NCBI GenBank assembly: GCA_034231615.1
Contig: CM067317.1
Location: 14,398,022-14,462,021, forward strand
Length of the DNA: 64,000 nucleotides
From: Meghimatium bilineatum
Lineage: Eukaryota > Mollusca > Gastropoda > Stylommatophora > Philomycidae
Reading direction: 5' to 3'
The position numbers were made by a program, and so were the translations under genes. The notes under the pieces are model-generated. The model saw only the letters and a list, made by a program, of their open reading frames with translations, was not told the DNA's origin and searched no databases. This document shows, one piece after another, positions 1-11,000 of the stretch (the stretch's first letter is position 1; every line of letters begins with the position of its first letter).

Positions 1-1237
1 ATGACATGATTAACATCAAACTAAGTTGAGACATGATTAACATCAAACTAAGTTGAGACATGACATGATTAACATCAAACTAAGTTGAGACATGACATGA
101 TTAACATCAAACTAAGTTGAGACATGACATGATTAACATCAAACTAAGTTGAGACATGATTAACATCAAACTAAGTTGAGACATGATTAACATCAAACTA
201 AGTTGAGACATGATTAACATCAAACTAAGTTGAGACATGATTAACATCAAACTAAGTTGAGACATGATTAACATCAAACTAAGTTGAGACATGATTAACA
301 TCAAACTAAGTTGAGACATGATTAACATCATACTAAGTTGAGACATGATTAACATCAAACTAAGTTGAGACATGACATGATTAACATCAAACTAAGTTGA
401 GACATGATTAACATCAAACTAAGTTGAGACATGATTAACATCAAACTAAGTTGAGACATGATTAACATCAAACTAAGTTGAGACATGATTAACATCAAAC
501 TAAGTTGAGACATGATTAACATCAAACTAAGTTGAGACATGATTAACATCAAACTAAGTTGAGACATAATTAACATCAAACTAAGTTGAGACATGACATG
601 ATTAACATCAAACTAAGTTGAGACATGATTAACATCAAACTAAGTTGAGACATGACATGATTAACATCAAACTAAGTTGAGACATGATTAACATCAAACT
701 AAGTTGAGACATGATTAACATCAAACTAAGTTGAGACATGACATGATTAACATCAAACTAAGTTGAGACATGATTAACATCAAACTAAGTTGAGACATGA
801 TTAACATCAAACTAAGTTGAGACATGATTAACATCAAACTAAGTTGAGACATGACATGATTAACATCAAACTAAGTTGAGACATGATTAACATCAAACTA
901 AGTTGAGACATGACATGATTAACATCAAACTAAGTTGAGACATGATTAACATCAAACTAAGTTGAGACATGATTAACATCAAACTAAGTTGAGACATGAT
1001 TAACATCAAACTAAGTTGAGACATGACATGATTAACATCAAACTATGTTGAGACATGATTAACGTCAAACTAAGTTGAGACATGATTAACATCAAACTAA
1101 GTTGAGACATGATTAACATCAAACTAAGTTGAGACATGATTAACATCAAACTAAGTTGAGACATGACATGATTAACATCAAACTAAGTTGAGACATGACA
1201 TGATTAACATCAAACTAAGTTGAGACATGATTAATAT
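1..1237. repeat. 27-bp satellite array, truncated by window edge
   Basis: The stretch is a head-to-tail array of a 27-base unit, ACATGATTAACATCAAACTA followed by AGTTGAG. Many units carry an extra ACATG, giving a 32-base variant. Copies are almost identical, with only scattered single substitutions, so the array looks recently amplified or homogenised. The last clear unit ends near 1230 and the array runs off the left edge, so its full length is unknown. The 27-base period is nine codons, so runs of plain units read as an open minus-strand peptide MSQLSLMLI; each 32-base unit shifts the frame. I treat these frames as by-products, not genes. Confidence 0.97.
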
Positions 1238-1645
1238 GATATATCAAACTTTAAAAAAATAATAATAATAGGAAAAAGTTACACATTTGCTCTTTTAAAA
1301 ATAAAAGACTTGATGAATCTTCTTTTGACTTGCATAATTGTATCAAATAATTTAATGTATTTACTTCTAACTTGTAGGACAAACTCAGCTGAGAGCTCTC
1401 CACTAAAACATTAAAAAGAAACAGCTGACGTATAAAGAGTCAAGGCACTTAAAACTATAATTTATTGACGTCATAATACAACTGTTAGACTCTTGTAGTG
1501 ATAAAACAAAACAAAGAATACTGAATAAAAATAGGGCGTTCTCAAACTAAAACCACTTGTTTATACCAGTTGGTTTGCACCATTATGAAAGTGTTTTCTT
1601 AATATAACAATTTGCCTATTTAATTATATGGTAGTGACAACCAGA
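1238..1645. other. unassigned AT-rich sequence
   Basis: This is single-copy-looking AT-rich DNA between two arrays. It shows a short AAT run just after the satellite and no coding or structural signal that I can support. Confidence 0.5.
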
Positions 1646-1646
1646 G

Positions 1647-1647
<1 letters not shown>

Positions 1648-1688
<41 letters not shown>

Positions 1689-1692
1689 TATT
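1648..1692. repeat. (TA)n microsatellite
   Basis: A nearly pure run of alternating T and A directly upstream of the 15-bp minisatellite. Confidence 0.95.
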
Positions 1693-1718
1693 ATATAACC
1701 TATTTATTGCTTCATCAC

Positions 1719-2085
1719 AACATCCAAGTTACAACATCCAGGGTTACGACATCCAGGTGTACAACATCCAGGGTTACAACATACAGGTTTACAACATACA
1801 GGTTTACAACATACAGGTTTACAACATCCAGGTGTACAACATCCAGGGTTACAACATCCAGGGTTGCAACATACAGGTTTACAACATCCAGGGTTACAAC
1901 ATACAGGTTTACAACATCCAGGGTTACAACATCCAGGGTTACAACATACAGGTTTACAACATACAGGTTTACAACATACAGGTTTACAACAACAGGGTTA
2001 CAACATACAGGTTTACAACATCCAGGGTTACAACATCCAGGGTTACAACATACAGGTTTACAACATCCAGGGTTACGACATCAAT
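1719..2085. repeat. 15-bp minisatellite
   Basis: About 24 copies of a 15-base unit alternate between GGTTTACAACATACA and GGGTTACAACATCCA types, with some GTGTACAACATCCA. Because 15 is a multiple of three, all plus-strand frames stay open through the array (peptides such as [10 protein letters not shown]). No flanking coding signal supports translation. The two unit types are interspersed, which suggests repeated conversion or unequal exchange. Confidence 0.95.
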
Positions 2086-2099
2086 AATTCAATGTACAT

Positions 2100-3440
2100 C
2101 ATCTTAGAAAATATTAAACATCTCTTAGTTCACAGTCTGTCCTAGAGATTTAATCCGTCTCTCATCTGGGAGCTTTTCAAACTCTCCTAAAACTTCCTAA
2201 CTACAACTTTAAAACTAAACTTCCCTACTATAACTTCTAACTACACTTTATAACTCCAGTCTCAACTAAACCCGGAACCTAGTCCCAACCTCCTAGTCTC
2301 AGGACCTGGTATCCTGGTTTTTTCTTTAGTCCTTGAAAATGCAGAGTTCCGCAGTATTTGAGAAAAACTTATGACCGATCGAAATGCTTCCCATGGACAT
2401 TTTAAAATCTGTTTTAAAATCCCGCCTCTTCGTCATTTAATTGAAGACAGAAAGTTACGTACATGAAAATAATTATTCCGGGTCAATTTGCCGTTGGCGT
2501 CGCACATCTCAGACATCCCGTCTGTAATTGTTTTGTCCAAGCTGCTGCTTGTATCGTTTCTCACCAGAGATGACAGACACGCCTCTATACTTTACCACTT
2601 TTTTACTCGTTATATTGCCAAGACGAACTATACCTATTATCTAGTATGTCACTATCTGGCCGAATGAGTCTCTCTCCCCTGGAGGAGACGAATGCCCATT
2701 GTCAGGCACGTCTTACTTTAGCAGTCATGTCGTCTGCTATGTCGTCTACTTTGCAGGCTTCGTGGAGACTGCGTCATTTCCTAAACATGGATTAATATGC
2801 CCTGAAGGCAGAGTTGTGACCAAATTGTAACAACACTTTATTCGTTCATTTGGGTTTTTTATTCTTTCTGAATATTTACTAAACAGCTGACTTAATGTTC
2901 TATTGTTCCGGCCTTGCCACGCCTCACCCTATTACACACGTATCTTATTCAATTACGTTACACAGTAGATTGACGCACAGCTACAAGAACACAACGATAA
3001 AAGACAAGCTAGGACCTCCCTTTTGTTTAGTATTCATGGGTGTGGCTACAGTGTCTTGTATTATATTGTTTATCTTTGGAATTCTTTTTCTTAAATTTAA
3101 AATACAAAAAGTTAATTGTATCATGATTAGATGTGTTATACTAGTAATATGTAGGTTAGCAATCATAGTTGCCATTTCATTACTTTTTTTTGTTAGATCT
3201 AGTGCTTTAATGAAATAAAACATGGATACATTTTGGTAGCGTTTGTCATTGCTCCACAAGATGTCTGAGACAAGTTACATCATAATCAAGTTGGATGGAT
3301 CAGATCAAAAGATGCAAATATTGTAGGCAATCTTTAAACCGTGACAGCGTGCATTCAGCTATGTACTAAAATAATCTAATCTGCAGAAATTTGAGAACGA
3401 ACCCAGAAGAAGTAGAACATTACAATATGTGACTTTCTGC
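2100..3440. other. no recognised gene or repeat
   Basis: Nothing here matches a family I recognise. A plus-strand ORF at 2895-3218 encodes 107 residues with two hydrophobic stretches, around residues 46-66 and 80-100, but it has no homologous motif and lies in AT-rich DNA where such runs arise by chance. The stretch before it, 2140-2900, is slightly less AT-rich and contains neither repeats nor long ORFs. Confidence 0.4.
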
Positions 3441-3446
3441 AACATG

Positions 3447-4023
3447 CTAGAATTTGTATGTGAATGTAAATAAATGCTACTATTTGTTTCTTTACAAGCA
3501 GACTAAAGTAGACATTTCTGTATTGACAAGCAGACTGAAACGGCTACATTACTGCATTTATAATCATACTAAAGCGGCTATATTTCTGTATTGACAAGCA
3601 GACTGAAACGGCTACATTACTGCATTTATAATCATACTAAAGCGCCTATATTTCTGTATTGACAAGCAGATTGAAATGGCTACATTACTGCATTTATAAT
3701 CATACTAAAGCGGCTAGAATTTGTATGTGAATGTAAATAAATGCTACTATTTGTTTCTTTACAAGCAGACTAAAATAGACATTTCTGTATTGACAAGCAG
3801 ACTGAAACGGCTACATTACTGCATTTATAATCATACTAAAGCGGCTATATTTCTGTATTGACAAGCAGACTGAAACGGCTACATTACTGCATTTATAATC
3901 ATACTAAAGCGCCTATATTTCTGTATTGACAAGCAGATTGAAATGGCTACATTACTGCATTTATAATCATACTAAAGCGGCTATATTTCTGTATTGACAA
4001 GCAGATTGAAATGGCTACATTAC
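3447..4023. repeat. 68-bp tandem array with 267-bp higher-order repeat
   Basis: A 68-base unit containing TATTGACAAGCAGACTGAAA and CTGCATTTATAATCATACTA is repeated about seven times (TATTGACAAG falls at 3521, 3589 and 3657). A larger block that opens with CTAGAATTTGTATGTGAATG starts at 3447 and again at 3714, so four-unit blocks of 267 bases were themselves duplicated. The third block is cut off at about 4023, where a LINE fragment begins. Confidence 0.93.
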
Positions 4024-4050
4024 CCCCCTCCCCAACTTTGTTTACTAATA

Positions 4051-4262
4051 TATATAACCCATTGGAGAGAATTCAGAGAAGAGACACATCACCATTTCAT
4101 CATAGATGTTATCAGAGAACGCTGGTCCATCATCGGACATGTCTTACGCGCAGACATCAACAGAGTATCCCACCAATCTCTTGAATGGATACCTACAGGG
4201 AAAAGCGTCAAGAATTGACCAAAAGAAACACTCAGAAGAGCAATACTTAGAGAAAGAAAATC
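4051..4262 (+). mobile_element. LINE ORF2 C-terminal fragment
   Basis: The plus strand reads a peptide with RWSIIGHVLRAD, then HQSLEWIPTGK and, beyond a stop, PKETLRRAILRE. This order (RW..IGHVLRM, LEW.P.GKR.RGRP, W RR) is the known C-terminal region after the reverse transcriptase in many non-LTR retrotransposons. Only about 70 codons remain, and the piece abuts the 3' end of the oppositely oriented LINE at 4270. Family assignment beyond LINE is not possible from so short a piece. Confidence 0.8.
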
Positions 4263-4269
4263 AATCAAT

Positions 4270-7200
4270 ATGATGATGATGTTCGTCCGTCGTGATCGAC
4301 GATGACCAAAAACTCAAGCATAATAATAACAATAAATAATAAAAATAATAAAGTTAATAGTGCGTTTTTAAATGACTAGCAAGTCCAATGCGCGCACAAA
4401 ATGTTCTTTTACAGAATTGACAACAATAGAAGGTATCTGTGTGAGGTTGAGATGTTTTTTTCTTTTCTACGTGTCCGCTTCTGTCTTGCAGTTTCTTGTC
4501 TGAATTCTTCCGCCGCTAGTGCTCCCGTTCTAATGCTGTAACGCCATGCTGTTCTATCCTGAGCGAGGCTCTCCCAAGCGCCTACGTCAATGTTAAGATG
4601 TTTCAAGGATGACTTGAGCGTGTCTTTGAAACGTTTTTTCTTTCCACCAGCTTTTCGAAATCCTGCCTTGAGTTCTCCATAATATATTTGTTTTGGCAAA
4701 CGCGAGTTCTCCATACGCACAATATGGCCTGCCCAGCGTGCATGCGCCTTCATAAGTATTGTGTGGATGGTTATTGAGGTTGATTTTTCCAAGACCTCGT
4801 AGTCTGGTACTTTGTCCCACCAATGGATGTTTAGTAATTTACGTAGGCAGGTAAGATGGAAATGATTTAACCTTCTTGCATGTCTAGCATACACTGTCCA
4901 CGTTTCGCAGGCGTATAGTAAGGTTGGTATAACAGCAGCATGATATACTTGTAGTTTGGTGGTTGTTCTGATACCTCTTCTGTCCCATACATTGTTGCGA
5001 AATCTGCCAAATACAGCACTAGCTTTTGCCAGTCTATTGTTAATTTCCTCATCAATGTTGACATCGCGAGAGAGAGAGTGCTTCCAAGGTAAGTAAAATT
5101 GTCGACTACCTGCAGTTTTTCCTGATTGACGATGATGGAAGTAGCAGTATGTTGGCTATTTGATGTTGCTTGGTGCATGACTTCTGTTTTTTTGGTGTTA
5201 ATAGTGAGACCAAAGTTGTTGCAGGCCTTTGAGAAGCAGTCTATGGTGTTCTGCATGTTTACGACATAGTCAGCATACAATGCACAGTCGTCAGCATAAA
5301 GTAATTCTCTAACAGTACTAAATTTAGTTTTCGTGTTTGCTTTTAGACGACGTAAATTGAAAAGACCACCATCCGTTCTGTAATTGATCATTATGCCTGC
5401 TGTTTCATTACAATGGTGTGTTTCCGTTAACATGGCCGTAAATAACAGGCTGAAAAGAGTAGGGGCCAGCACACATCCCTGCTTTACACCATTTGTGACA
5501 GGGAATGCAGGAGATACTCCTCCGTCGCAGATAACACTAGCCATCATACCGTCATGAAATTGTCGTATCACAGTGACAAGTTTTGGGGGGCATCCGAACT
5601 TTGCAAGCACCTTCCACAGTCCTTCTCTGTTAACGGTATCGAATGCTTTAGTTAAGTCCACAAATGTTGCTAAGAGTTCACTATGTTGCTCTTGTGACTT
5701 TTCCTGAATTTGTTGTGCAGAGAATATCATATCAACTGTACCACGACCTGCACGAAAACCGCACTGACTCTCTCTGGGAGTAGCTCGTTTAGTAGAGAAT
5801 TATTTAATCTGTTGAGTATGACACGAGCGAGAATTTTACCAGCTATAGACAAAAGTGATATGCCTCTATGATTATCGCAAGACTGTTTGGTACCTTTGCC
5901 TTTATGTAGGTGCACTATAGAAGCATCTTTTAGATCTTGAGGCAATGTACCTGAGTTCCAGAAAATACCAAAAATGTCAGTTAGTTTTTTAATCAGCAGT
6001 GGTCCGCCATTTTTATAAATTTCAGCAGGTAAGGCATCCAAACCTGGAGCTTTATCATTTGACATTTGTTTAATCGCTATCATAACCTCTTGACTGCTTG
6101 GGGGTATATCGAGTTCTTCTCTTATCCTAAGTTGTGGTATTCTGTTTATGACTTCATCATTTATTACTGATGGTTTGTTTAGGATTTCTTCAAAATGTTC
6201 AGCCCACCGATTTAAGATGTCATTTTTATCAGTGAGAAGCTTCGACGAATCGGCATTTAATAGAGGTAGTGATCCCGATGAGTGTGGGCCATAGATAGTT
6301 CTTAAAGCCTCATAGAATCGATTATAGTCCTTTCTGTCTGCAAACATTTGAATTTCTTCAGCTATTCGACTTAGCCATTTATCCTTTATCTCTCTAAGCT
6401 TCTTTTGACAAGTGTTACGGATCTTGTTATAGGCTACTTTCTTGGACGGTGAAGATGCTGCCCCTTGTAGTTTCTTGAAAGCTTTGTGTTTCTCTTCTAA
6501 CAAAGATGTTATCTCAAAGTTATTATCATCAAACCAGTCTTGGTGTCTATGTACCTTCACACCCAAATGTTCCTTCGCTTTGGCGTAAATAATTCCTTTA
6601 AACGAAACCCAGCTATCTTCAGATGTGGTATTAAGAAGATCTAAGTCTCCCAAGGCTACGTCGAGATCCTTGGAGAGATTATTTTTTATATTGAGGTTAC
6701 TCAACCGATCAGTGTTTAGGCGTTTTTCTATCTTTTGTCCTTGTGGACGTCTTTTTCTTGCAATGGTGAAATTTAGTTTGGATACTATAAGCCGGTGATC
6801 AGTCCAGCATTCAGCTCCACACATTCCTTTTGTGACACGAACATCTTTGATGTCCCTTTTTCTAGTTATGATATAGTCTATAAGATGCCACTGCTTGGAG
6901 CGTGGATGCATCCAAGAGGTCTTTTTGCGCGTTGGCAAGCGAAAAATAGTGGTGGTGATAGTGAGTTCGTGCACAGAACATAGCTTTAAAAGAAGGGAAC
7001 CATTGCTGTTACATTTACCGATCCCATGACGTCCAAGAACACCTTGCCATGTCTGGAAGTCTTTGCCAACTCGGGCATTGAAATCACCCAGGATAATGGG
7101 TTTATCAGTTCTCGGTGTACCAGATATAGCGGCATCTAACTCTTCATAGAATTTATCCTTTTCCTCATCAGGATTTGTCATTGTCGGCGCATATGCAGAA

Positions 7201-7600
7201 AGTAATGTGGCAAAGTTATTTTTGCTCACTTTCAATCGCAAAGACATCAAGCGATCGCTAATTCCTCGAGGCAGACCTGGATGTTTCTGCACCAGAGATG
7301 ATTTTATAGCAAAACCAACACCTGATTCACGCCACTCTGTGTTTTTACGTCCTATCCAGAAGAATGTATACCCTCCACCTCTCTCTGTCAACTGACCCTC
7401 ATCTGCAAACCGCGTTTCACTAAGTGCAACAATATCCAGATTATAAAGGGCCAATTCTTTAGCAATTAGTGCTGTTCTTCTTTCTAGTCTGTTTACATCT
7501 GAGATATCCGTAAGTGTCCGAACATTCCATGAACCAACTAGGATTGATTCACACTTTGTTCTCTTCATATTTAATTAGTAAAGATAAGTAAATAAATGGG
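4270..7600 (-). mobile_element. nearly complete APE-type LINE (RTE/CR1-like)
   Basis: The minus strand carries a non-LTR retrotransposon: a short 5' leader, one long endonuclease-reverse transcriptase ORF (7568 to 4409) and a ~135-base 3' UTR. The 3' UTR ends in a CAT/GATGATGATG microsatellite at about 4270-4280. Short microsatellite tails are usual in RTE-like LINEs and absent from L1. The exact 5' end and target duplication could not be found; 7569-7700 may be 5' UTR. It is by far the best-preserved element in the window, so probably the most recent large insertion. The clade is uncertain: the endonuclease type is often labelled craniofacial development protein 2-like in databases. Confidence 0.9.
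4409..7568 (-). pseudogene. LINE endonuclease/reverse transcriptase ORF, two frameshifts
   Basis: The protein nicks target DNA and copies its own RNA into the nick. The start at 7568 is preceded in frame by TAA three codons upstream. The first open part (613 codons, to 5727) shows an APE endonuclease with SWNVRT at residues 13-18, SETR at 50-53, GDFNARVG at 161-168 and WTDHRL at 255-260, then the RT start with APGLDALPAEIY and NHRGISLLSIAGKIL. The second part has LTKAFDTVNREGLW, NGVKQGCVLAP and the catalytic YADD. The third, to 4409, has CETWTVYARHARRLNHFH and RWAGHIVRMENSRLPKQIYYG. The reading frame changes near 5775 and near 5065; at both places a GA/CT run is 2 bases longer than the frame needs. 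Apart from these the ~1,050 codons are open, so the copy is young but probably inactive. Confidence 0.9.
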
Positions 7601-7839
7601 TTGAGAAATGACTAGCGCTGAAGTTGGTTTATAGTGTGGAAGAGTTGCGCTAATCGTCAACCACACTCTCTCTCCTGAGTTTTATCCAATCAATATACAT
7701 ACTGTTCAAGAACAGCACAGAATAGCTTTGAACAGACAGAATTACAAGGATCTGACCTTTGCATTATATGCTAACTTAGCGCTAAAAGAAAATGAATGTA
7801 GATATATATATCTATATATATATATATATTGGTATCGTA
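7601..7839. other. LINE leader or flank, with (TA)n
   Basis: This holds the possible 5' UTR of the LINE and a short TATATA run at 7801-7830. I could not place the LINE's 5' boundary. Confidence 0.4.
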
Positions 7840-8196
7840 TTCCATACAGGATGTAGCCATCAACCCAGGATTTTTTTTGGCTGTAATTTTCTTGGCCGTA
7901 TTTCCGTTCTTCTTCTTTTTCAGCGCTCATTCTCAAACTCCCACTGGATCTCTCTTGTAACAGGGCGGTGATCATACTAGATTTCCAGCATGATGTAGTC
8001 CAAAAAAAAGGAAATGCGTTGTGTTGCAGTTTTATTTGCGCAAATGGCCCGACACCTCCGTTTTCGGAGGAGTATTTCCTTTCAGTATTTTGCTATTGCT
8101 TTCTGAAAGGTCCGGAAGCAGAATTGCATGAGGCGGGTTTCGAACTGGGTACCTTGTCTGTCACAGACGCTCTCTGTACCACGCCGCCACAAACAG
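7840..8196 (-). mobile_element. tRNA-derived SINE (type C) split by a nested SINE
   Basis: On the minus strand the element starts at about 8196 with a tRNA-like head: GTGGCGGCGTGGTACAGAG as A-box region and CAGTTCGAAACCCGCC as B-box region. A body containing a GCAATAGCAAAAT-like segment follows, then a tail with GGTTGATGGCTAC at 7840-7880. Two other copies lie at 15655-15840 and 19755-19952, which show the uninterrupted structure. Here the body is broken at 7906-8071 by a SINE of type A. Confidence 0.85.
7906..8071 (-). mobile_element. SINE type A inserted into SINE type C
   Basis: This minus-strand copy ends in a GAA-rich tail, seen on the plus strand as TTCTTCTTCTTTTTCAGCG. It carries the family core (GTAGTCC, GGAAATGCGTTGTGTTGC, ATTTGCGC.AATGGCC). 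It is flanked by an exact 8-base repeat, GTATTTCC, at 7898-7905 and 8072-8079, the expected target-site duplication, and removing it restores the order of the host SINE. The tRNA-like head present in the 48.2-kb copy is missing, so it is 5' truncated. Confidence 0.92.
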
Positions 8197-8386
8197 GATG
8201 TATCTATATACATACAGGATGGGCCTGTATTTTCTATACATTTATTAATAAGAGTAATCGCAAATCACAATAGTGTATCCATTGAGTACACCTGTGTTGC
8301 TTTATTCATTACTGTATCACTGTGTTGGTGGAGGTTTTCATATAAATTTAATTGATTTATGAGTGGCGTAAACATCAACCGTCAAA

Positions 8387-8567
8387 ACAAGTATGACTGA
8401 GTAAACCATGACTACAGCACAAGTATGACTGAGTAACCCATTACTACATCACAAGTATGACTAAGTAACCCATGACTACAGCACAAGTATGACTAAGTAA
8501 CACATGACTACAGCACAAGTATGACTGAGTAACCCATGACTACATCACAAGTATGACTGAGTAACCA
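8387..8567. repeat. 32-bp minisatellite inside the mariner-like element
   Basis: About 5.6 copies of a 32-base unit, ACAAGTATGACTGAGTAACC plus CATGACTACATC, with a few substitutions. The array lies wholly inside the transposon, in the subterminal region between the left inverted repeat and the transposase remnant. Confidence 0.93.
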
Positions 8568-8639
8568 ATGGCGATGATGAAATGTATTTGAGAACAAAAA
8601 TAAGAGTGTAATAGATTTCTAACTTATGCAGCTAGTATA

Positions 8640-9796
8640 GGTGCTCAAAGTGATTTCCACTGCTTCTAGAAACTTCTCAGTATGACGAACTGCTGCTTTG
8701 TGCTACTTTATCTAAGGTGTCCAGGGTGATTGCAGCACATGCAATGATACTTTCTTGGTAAAGGAATGCTAGTGAGGTTGGTTTTCTGCCATACACGACA
8801 TCCTTCCGAGTACGCCATAGATATAAATCAAGGGGAGGGGGTGTTAAATCAGGAGGACGTGCGGGACTCTGAAATGGGCGACTTCGTCTATTCCAATGTC
8901 CATGTAAATGCTCATCAAGGTAGGCTCGAACGCCTAGGTGCCCGGTCGTGTTGAAAGAAAATTCGTCACACCGTAGTTACTTGATAGCAGGTAAAATTGG
9001 CGTGCGTAGTTGTTCCAGGTACATATGACCGGTAACAGTACCTTCAAAGAAGAATGGTCTCATTAAATCCCCTGACGATAATCCACACTGGACATTGACA
9101 CCTGGTAAATTTACTGCTTTTTCCACGTGAATGTACGGATTATTTTGTGCTCATTAAACACAATTGTGACGATTTATTCTCCCGTTTAACTTGAATTATG
9201 CTTCATCAGACTTAAACAGTCATCCTAAAAAGCTCTTTATTCTTATATACCATTGCTTGAAACCATTTGTAATACTGGAATCTTTATTCTTATATATCAT
9301 TGTTTGAAACCATTTGCAATACTGGAATCTTCGATCGGGATCGTCCTCGTTAATTGCATGTAGCAATCTTGGGTTGTAAACCTCCACCTTTCTGCTTTAA
9401 GAATACGCCATATGCTTGTTATGCTTACTCCCATCCCTCGAGTGCATTGCCTGGTAGATATCTGTGGCGACTGTGTAAATTGTACCAAAACCATACTTGA
9501 AGAAGCATGATTTATCGTTGTACTATGTCTACCGGCTTCTTTTCTTTTTGGACAATACACACAGTACCTTGGGTTTCAATCGTCTTCATTATCCTCGCAA
9601 TCGTAATACGTGTACGCGTAACTGTAGTATATTCACTCCCCCATTGACACATAACTTCAGCAACATTCTTAAATTTAAAAATTTGAAAATATAACATTTC
9701 ACAATTTTTTTGCCGTTCCTCAAAAGACAAACGTGTGTAACAATCGCAATAATATTTAGGTCCAGATGTGTAGGTCATCTTTTCTTGTGACCGCAT
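8640..9796 (-). pseudogene. mariner-like transposase pseudogene
   Basis: The product would bind the element's inverted ends and catalyse cut-and-paste movement. The N-terminus (LSFEERQKNCEMLYF then RITIARIMKTIETQGTV) matches the helix-turn-helix domain often called DUF4817. It is followed by STRQC.R..GVS..S..RILK and [18 protein letters not shown]-type sequence. The catalytic part is recognisable as KSDEA, INRHNCV, VNLPGVNVQCGLSS, PFFFEGTVTGHMYLEQL and PPDLTP. Frames change several times, stops interrupt it, and a 47-base segment is duplicated in tandem at 9233-9329. It is clearly non-functional. The family is Tc1/mariner-like (IS630 superfamily); the exact subfamily was not determined. Confidence 0.9.
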
Positions 9797-9950
9797 AACA
9801 ACAAATTAATACTGTTATTGACAAACAAACGACATTGCACTTAATGACGTCAGTTCTACACATATAGCCTCCATGAAAATGTTATCACATTCTTGTGATT
9901 ACTGATTTCTTTTATTAATAAATTTATACAAAATATTGGCCCACCCTGTA

Positions 9951-10005
9951 CACACGCACTCAAACACACACACACACGCACGCTCGCACACACACCCACA
10001 CACAT
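9951..10005. repeat. CA-rich microsatellite
   Basis: An imperfect (CA)n run with interspersed G directly outside the right end of the mariner-like element. Confidence 0.85.
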
Positions 10006-10584
10006 GACCGCAGTTGATATATATGTTCCTAACCGTTCTTTACATCTAGTCGTCTTACATCGGTGCATTCGGGGACTAAACATGTTATCAATTTTTTTTT
10101 TTAAAGTTTTGGATTTGCTCAACCGACAAGCGAAAATGTCGCTGTTAATTCTTCTCAAAACATTAAAATATATAAACCAACATCTGGGTAACTGTTATAA
10201 ATATATTTTATAATAATTTATAAATATTGATGATTTATCAAATTTTGATCTCGACGGTTGGTTTCAATGTCCTTATGTTCTTGACGAGTTAAAATTTATT
10301 ATACGATCAATTTCAAATTGTGAAATCAGGTCCGGGTACATGTACTGACACACCCAGGTGCGACCGCCAATTCTGTTAAATTATTCAGAATTGCGAAATA
10401 ATTAGCAAATCAAGAATCTAGGTGTAAGAGTCATAACGACTAGCAAAGTCATGTTATCTGTATATGACACACAAGTTTTCATTGTTCTTCAGTGAAGTCA
10501 TCAGATCACAGTATCAATTATTTAGATTAACCCGTGATTATCTTTATGTCTATAATGAAGCGATTCTGTCGGTCATCAGATCAT
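10006..10584. other. unassigned; short dispersed repeat at its end
   Basis: No gene is visible. The segment 10498-10580 (CATCAGATCACAGTATCAAT and GTGATTATCTTTATGTC) resembles sequences at 11020-11100 and 14160-14240, so it belongs to a short dispersed repeat of unknown type. Confidence 0.45.
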
Positions 10585-11000
10585 AGTGCCTGTTATGTGA
10601 TGTGTTCTTTCCAGAACGTAGTCTTTCTTATAAATCTCTCGCAATCCCTGTAGTCTCTGGCAAGTCGTCCCGCTTCCTCTATCGACATGTGCATGCATAT
10701 TCCTGAAAATCTCTTTTCTAACAACGTCTGGTCGACCTCCGCATCTACTGCCTTCAATCACCTCCTCCATGGCCGGAAAAACCCAACTTCCTTCTTAATA
10801 TGGTGTTTAAAAGTAAGTCTTCTTGAACGTTGACTTTTTTTTAAAGCAAGTCTTGGTTAGTCTTTCTTGCTGTCCATGGTATTTTCAGGACTCTTCTATA
10901 GCACTTCATTTCGAAGGCCTGTATTCTCTTGGATGTAGCTTAATTTATTGTCCATGTTTCGCAGCCGTAGGTCGCCACTGGAAACACACAAGTACGGATC
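10585..11000 (-). mobile_element. LINE 3' fragment (family of 17.3, 44.1 and 55.2 kb)
   Basis: Read on the minus strand, the broken frames give the LINE C-terminal pattern: a GDLRLRNMDNK-like segment from the shifted form of the CETWT motif, SKRIQAFEMKCYRR, KPRRDQTL-like text and finally CERFIRKTTFWKEHIT. The same order and the same final sequence (ACGTTCTGGAA..AA.AC.TCACAT) occur in the plus-strand copies at 17340-17770, 44130-44453 and 55207-55875. It is 5' truncated and has several frameshifts. Confidence 0.75.

Larger units (their letters stand above)
8215..9948 (-). mobile_element. mariner-like DNA transposon with inverted ends
   Basis: The element spans 1,734 bases between TACAGGATGGGCC at the left and GGCCCACCCTGTA at the right. 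The ends are inverted copies of each other over about 65 bases: both read GGGCC..TATTTT.TATA.ATTT and then ATTAATAA. TA dinucleotides flank it at 8213-8214 and 9949-9950, the target duplication used by the Tc1/mariner superfamily. A transposase pseudogene fills 8640-9796 on the minus strand, and a 32-bp minisatellite sits between the transposase 3' end and the left terminus. The left end lies 18 bases from the head of the SINE at 8196. It is broken by many small changes and so is an old copy. Confidence 0.93.

Noticed and set aside
107-594. Minus-strand MSQLSLMLI repeat ORFs
   Set aside because: By-product of the 27-base satellite; ends wherever a 32-base unit shifts the frame.
1-1237. CRISPR-like appearance of regular direct repeats
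   Set aside because: There are no unique spacers; units are contiguous and the context is an animal genome. The same holds for the other arrays.
2895-3218. Small membrane protein of 107 residues
   Set aside because: Two hydrophobic stretches in AT-rich DNA are expected by chance; no motif, splice context or repeat of the frame elsewhere.
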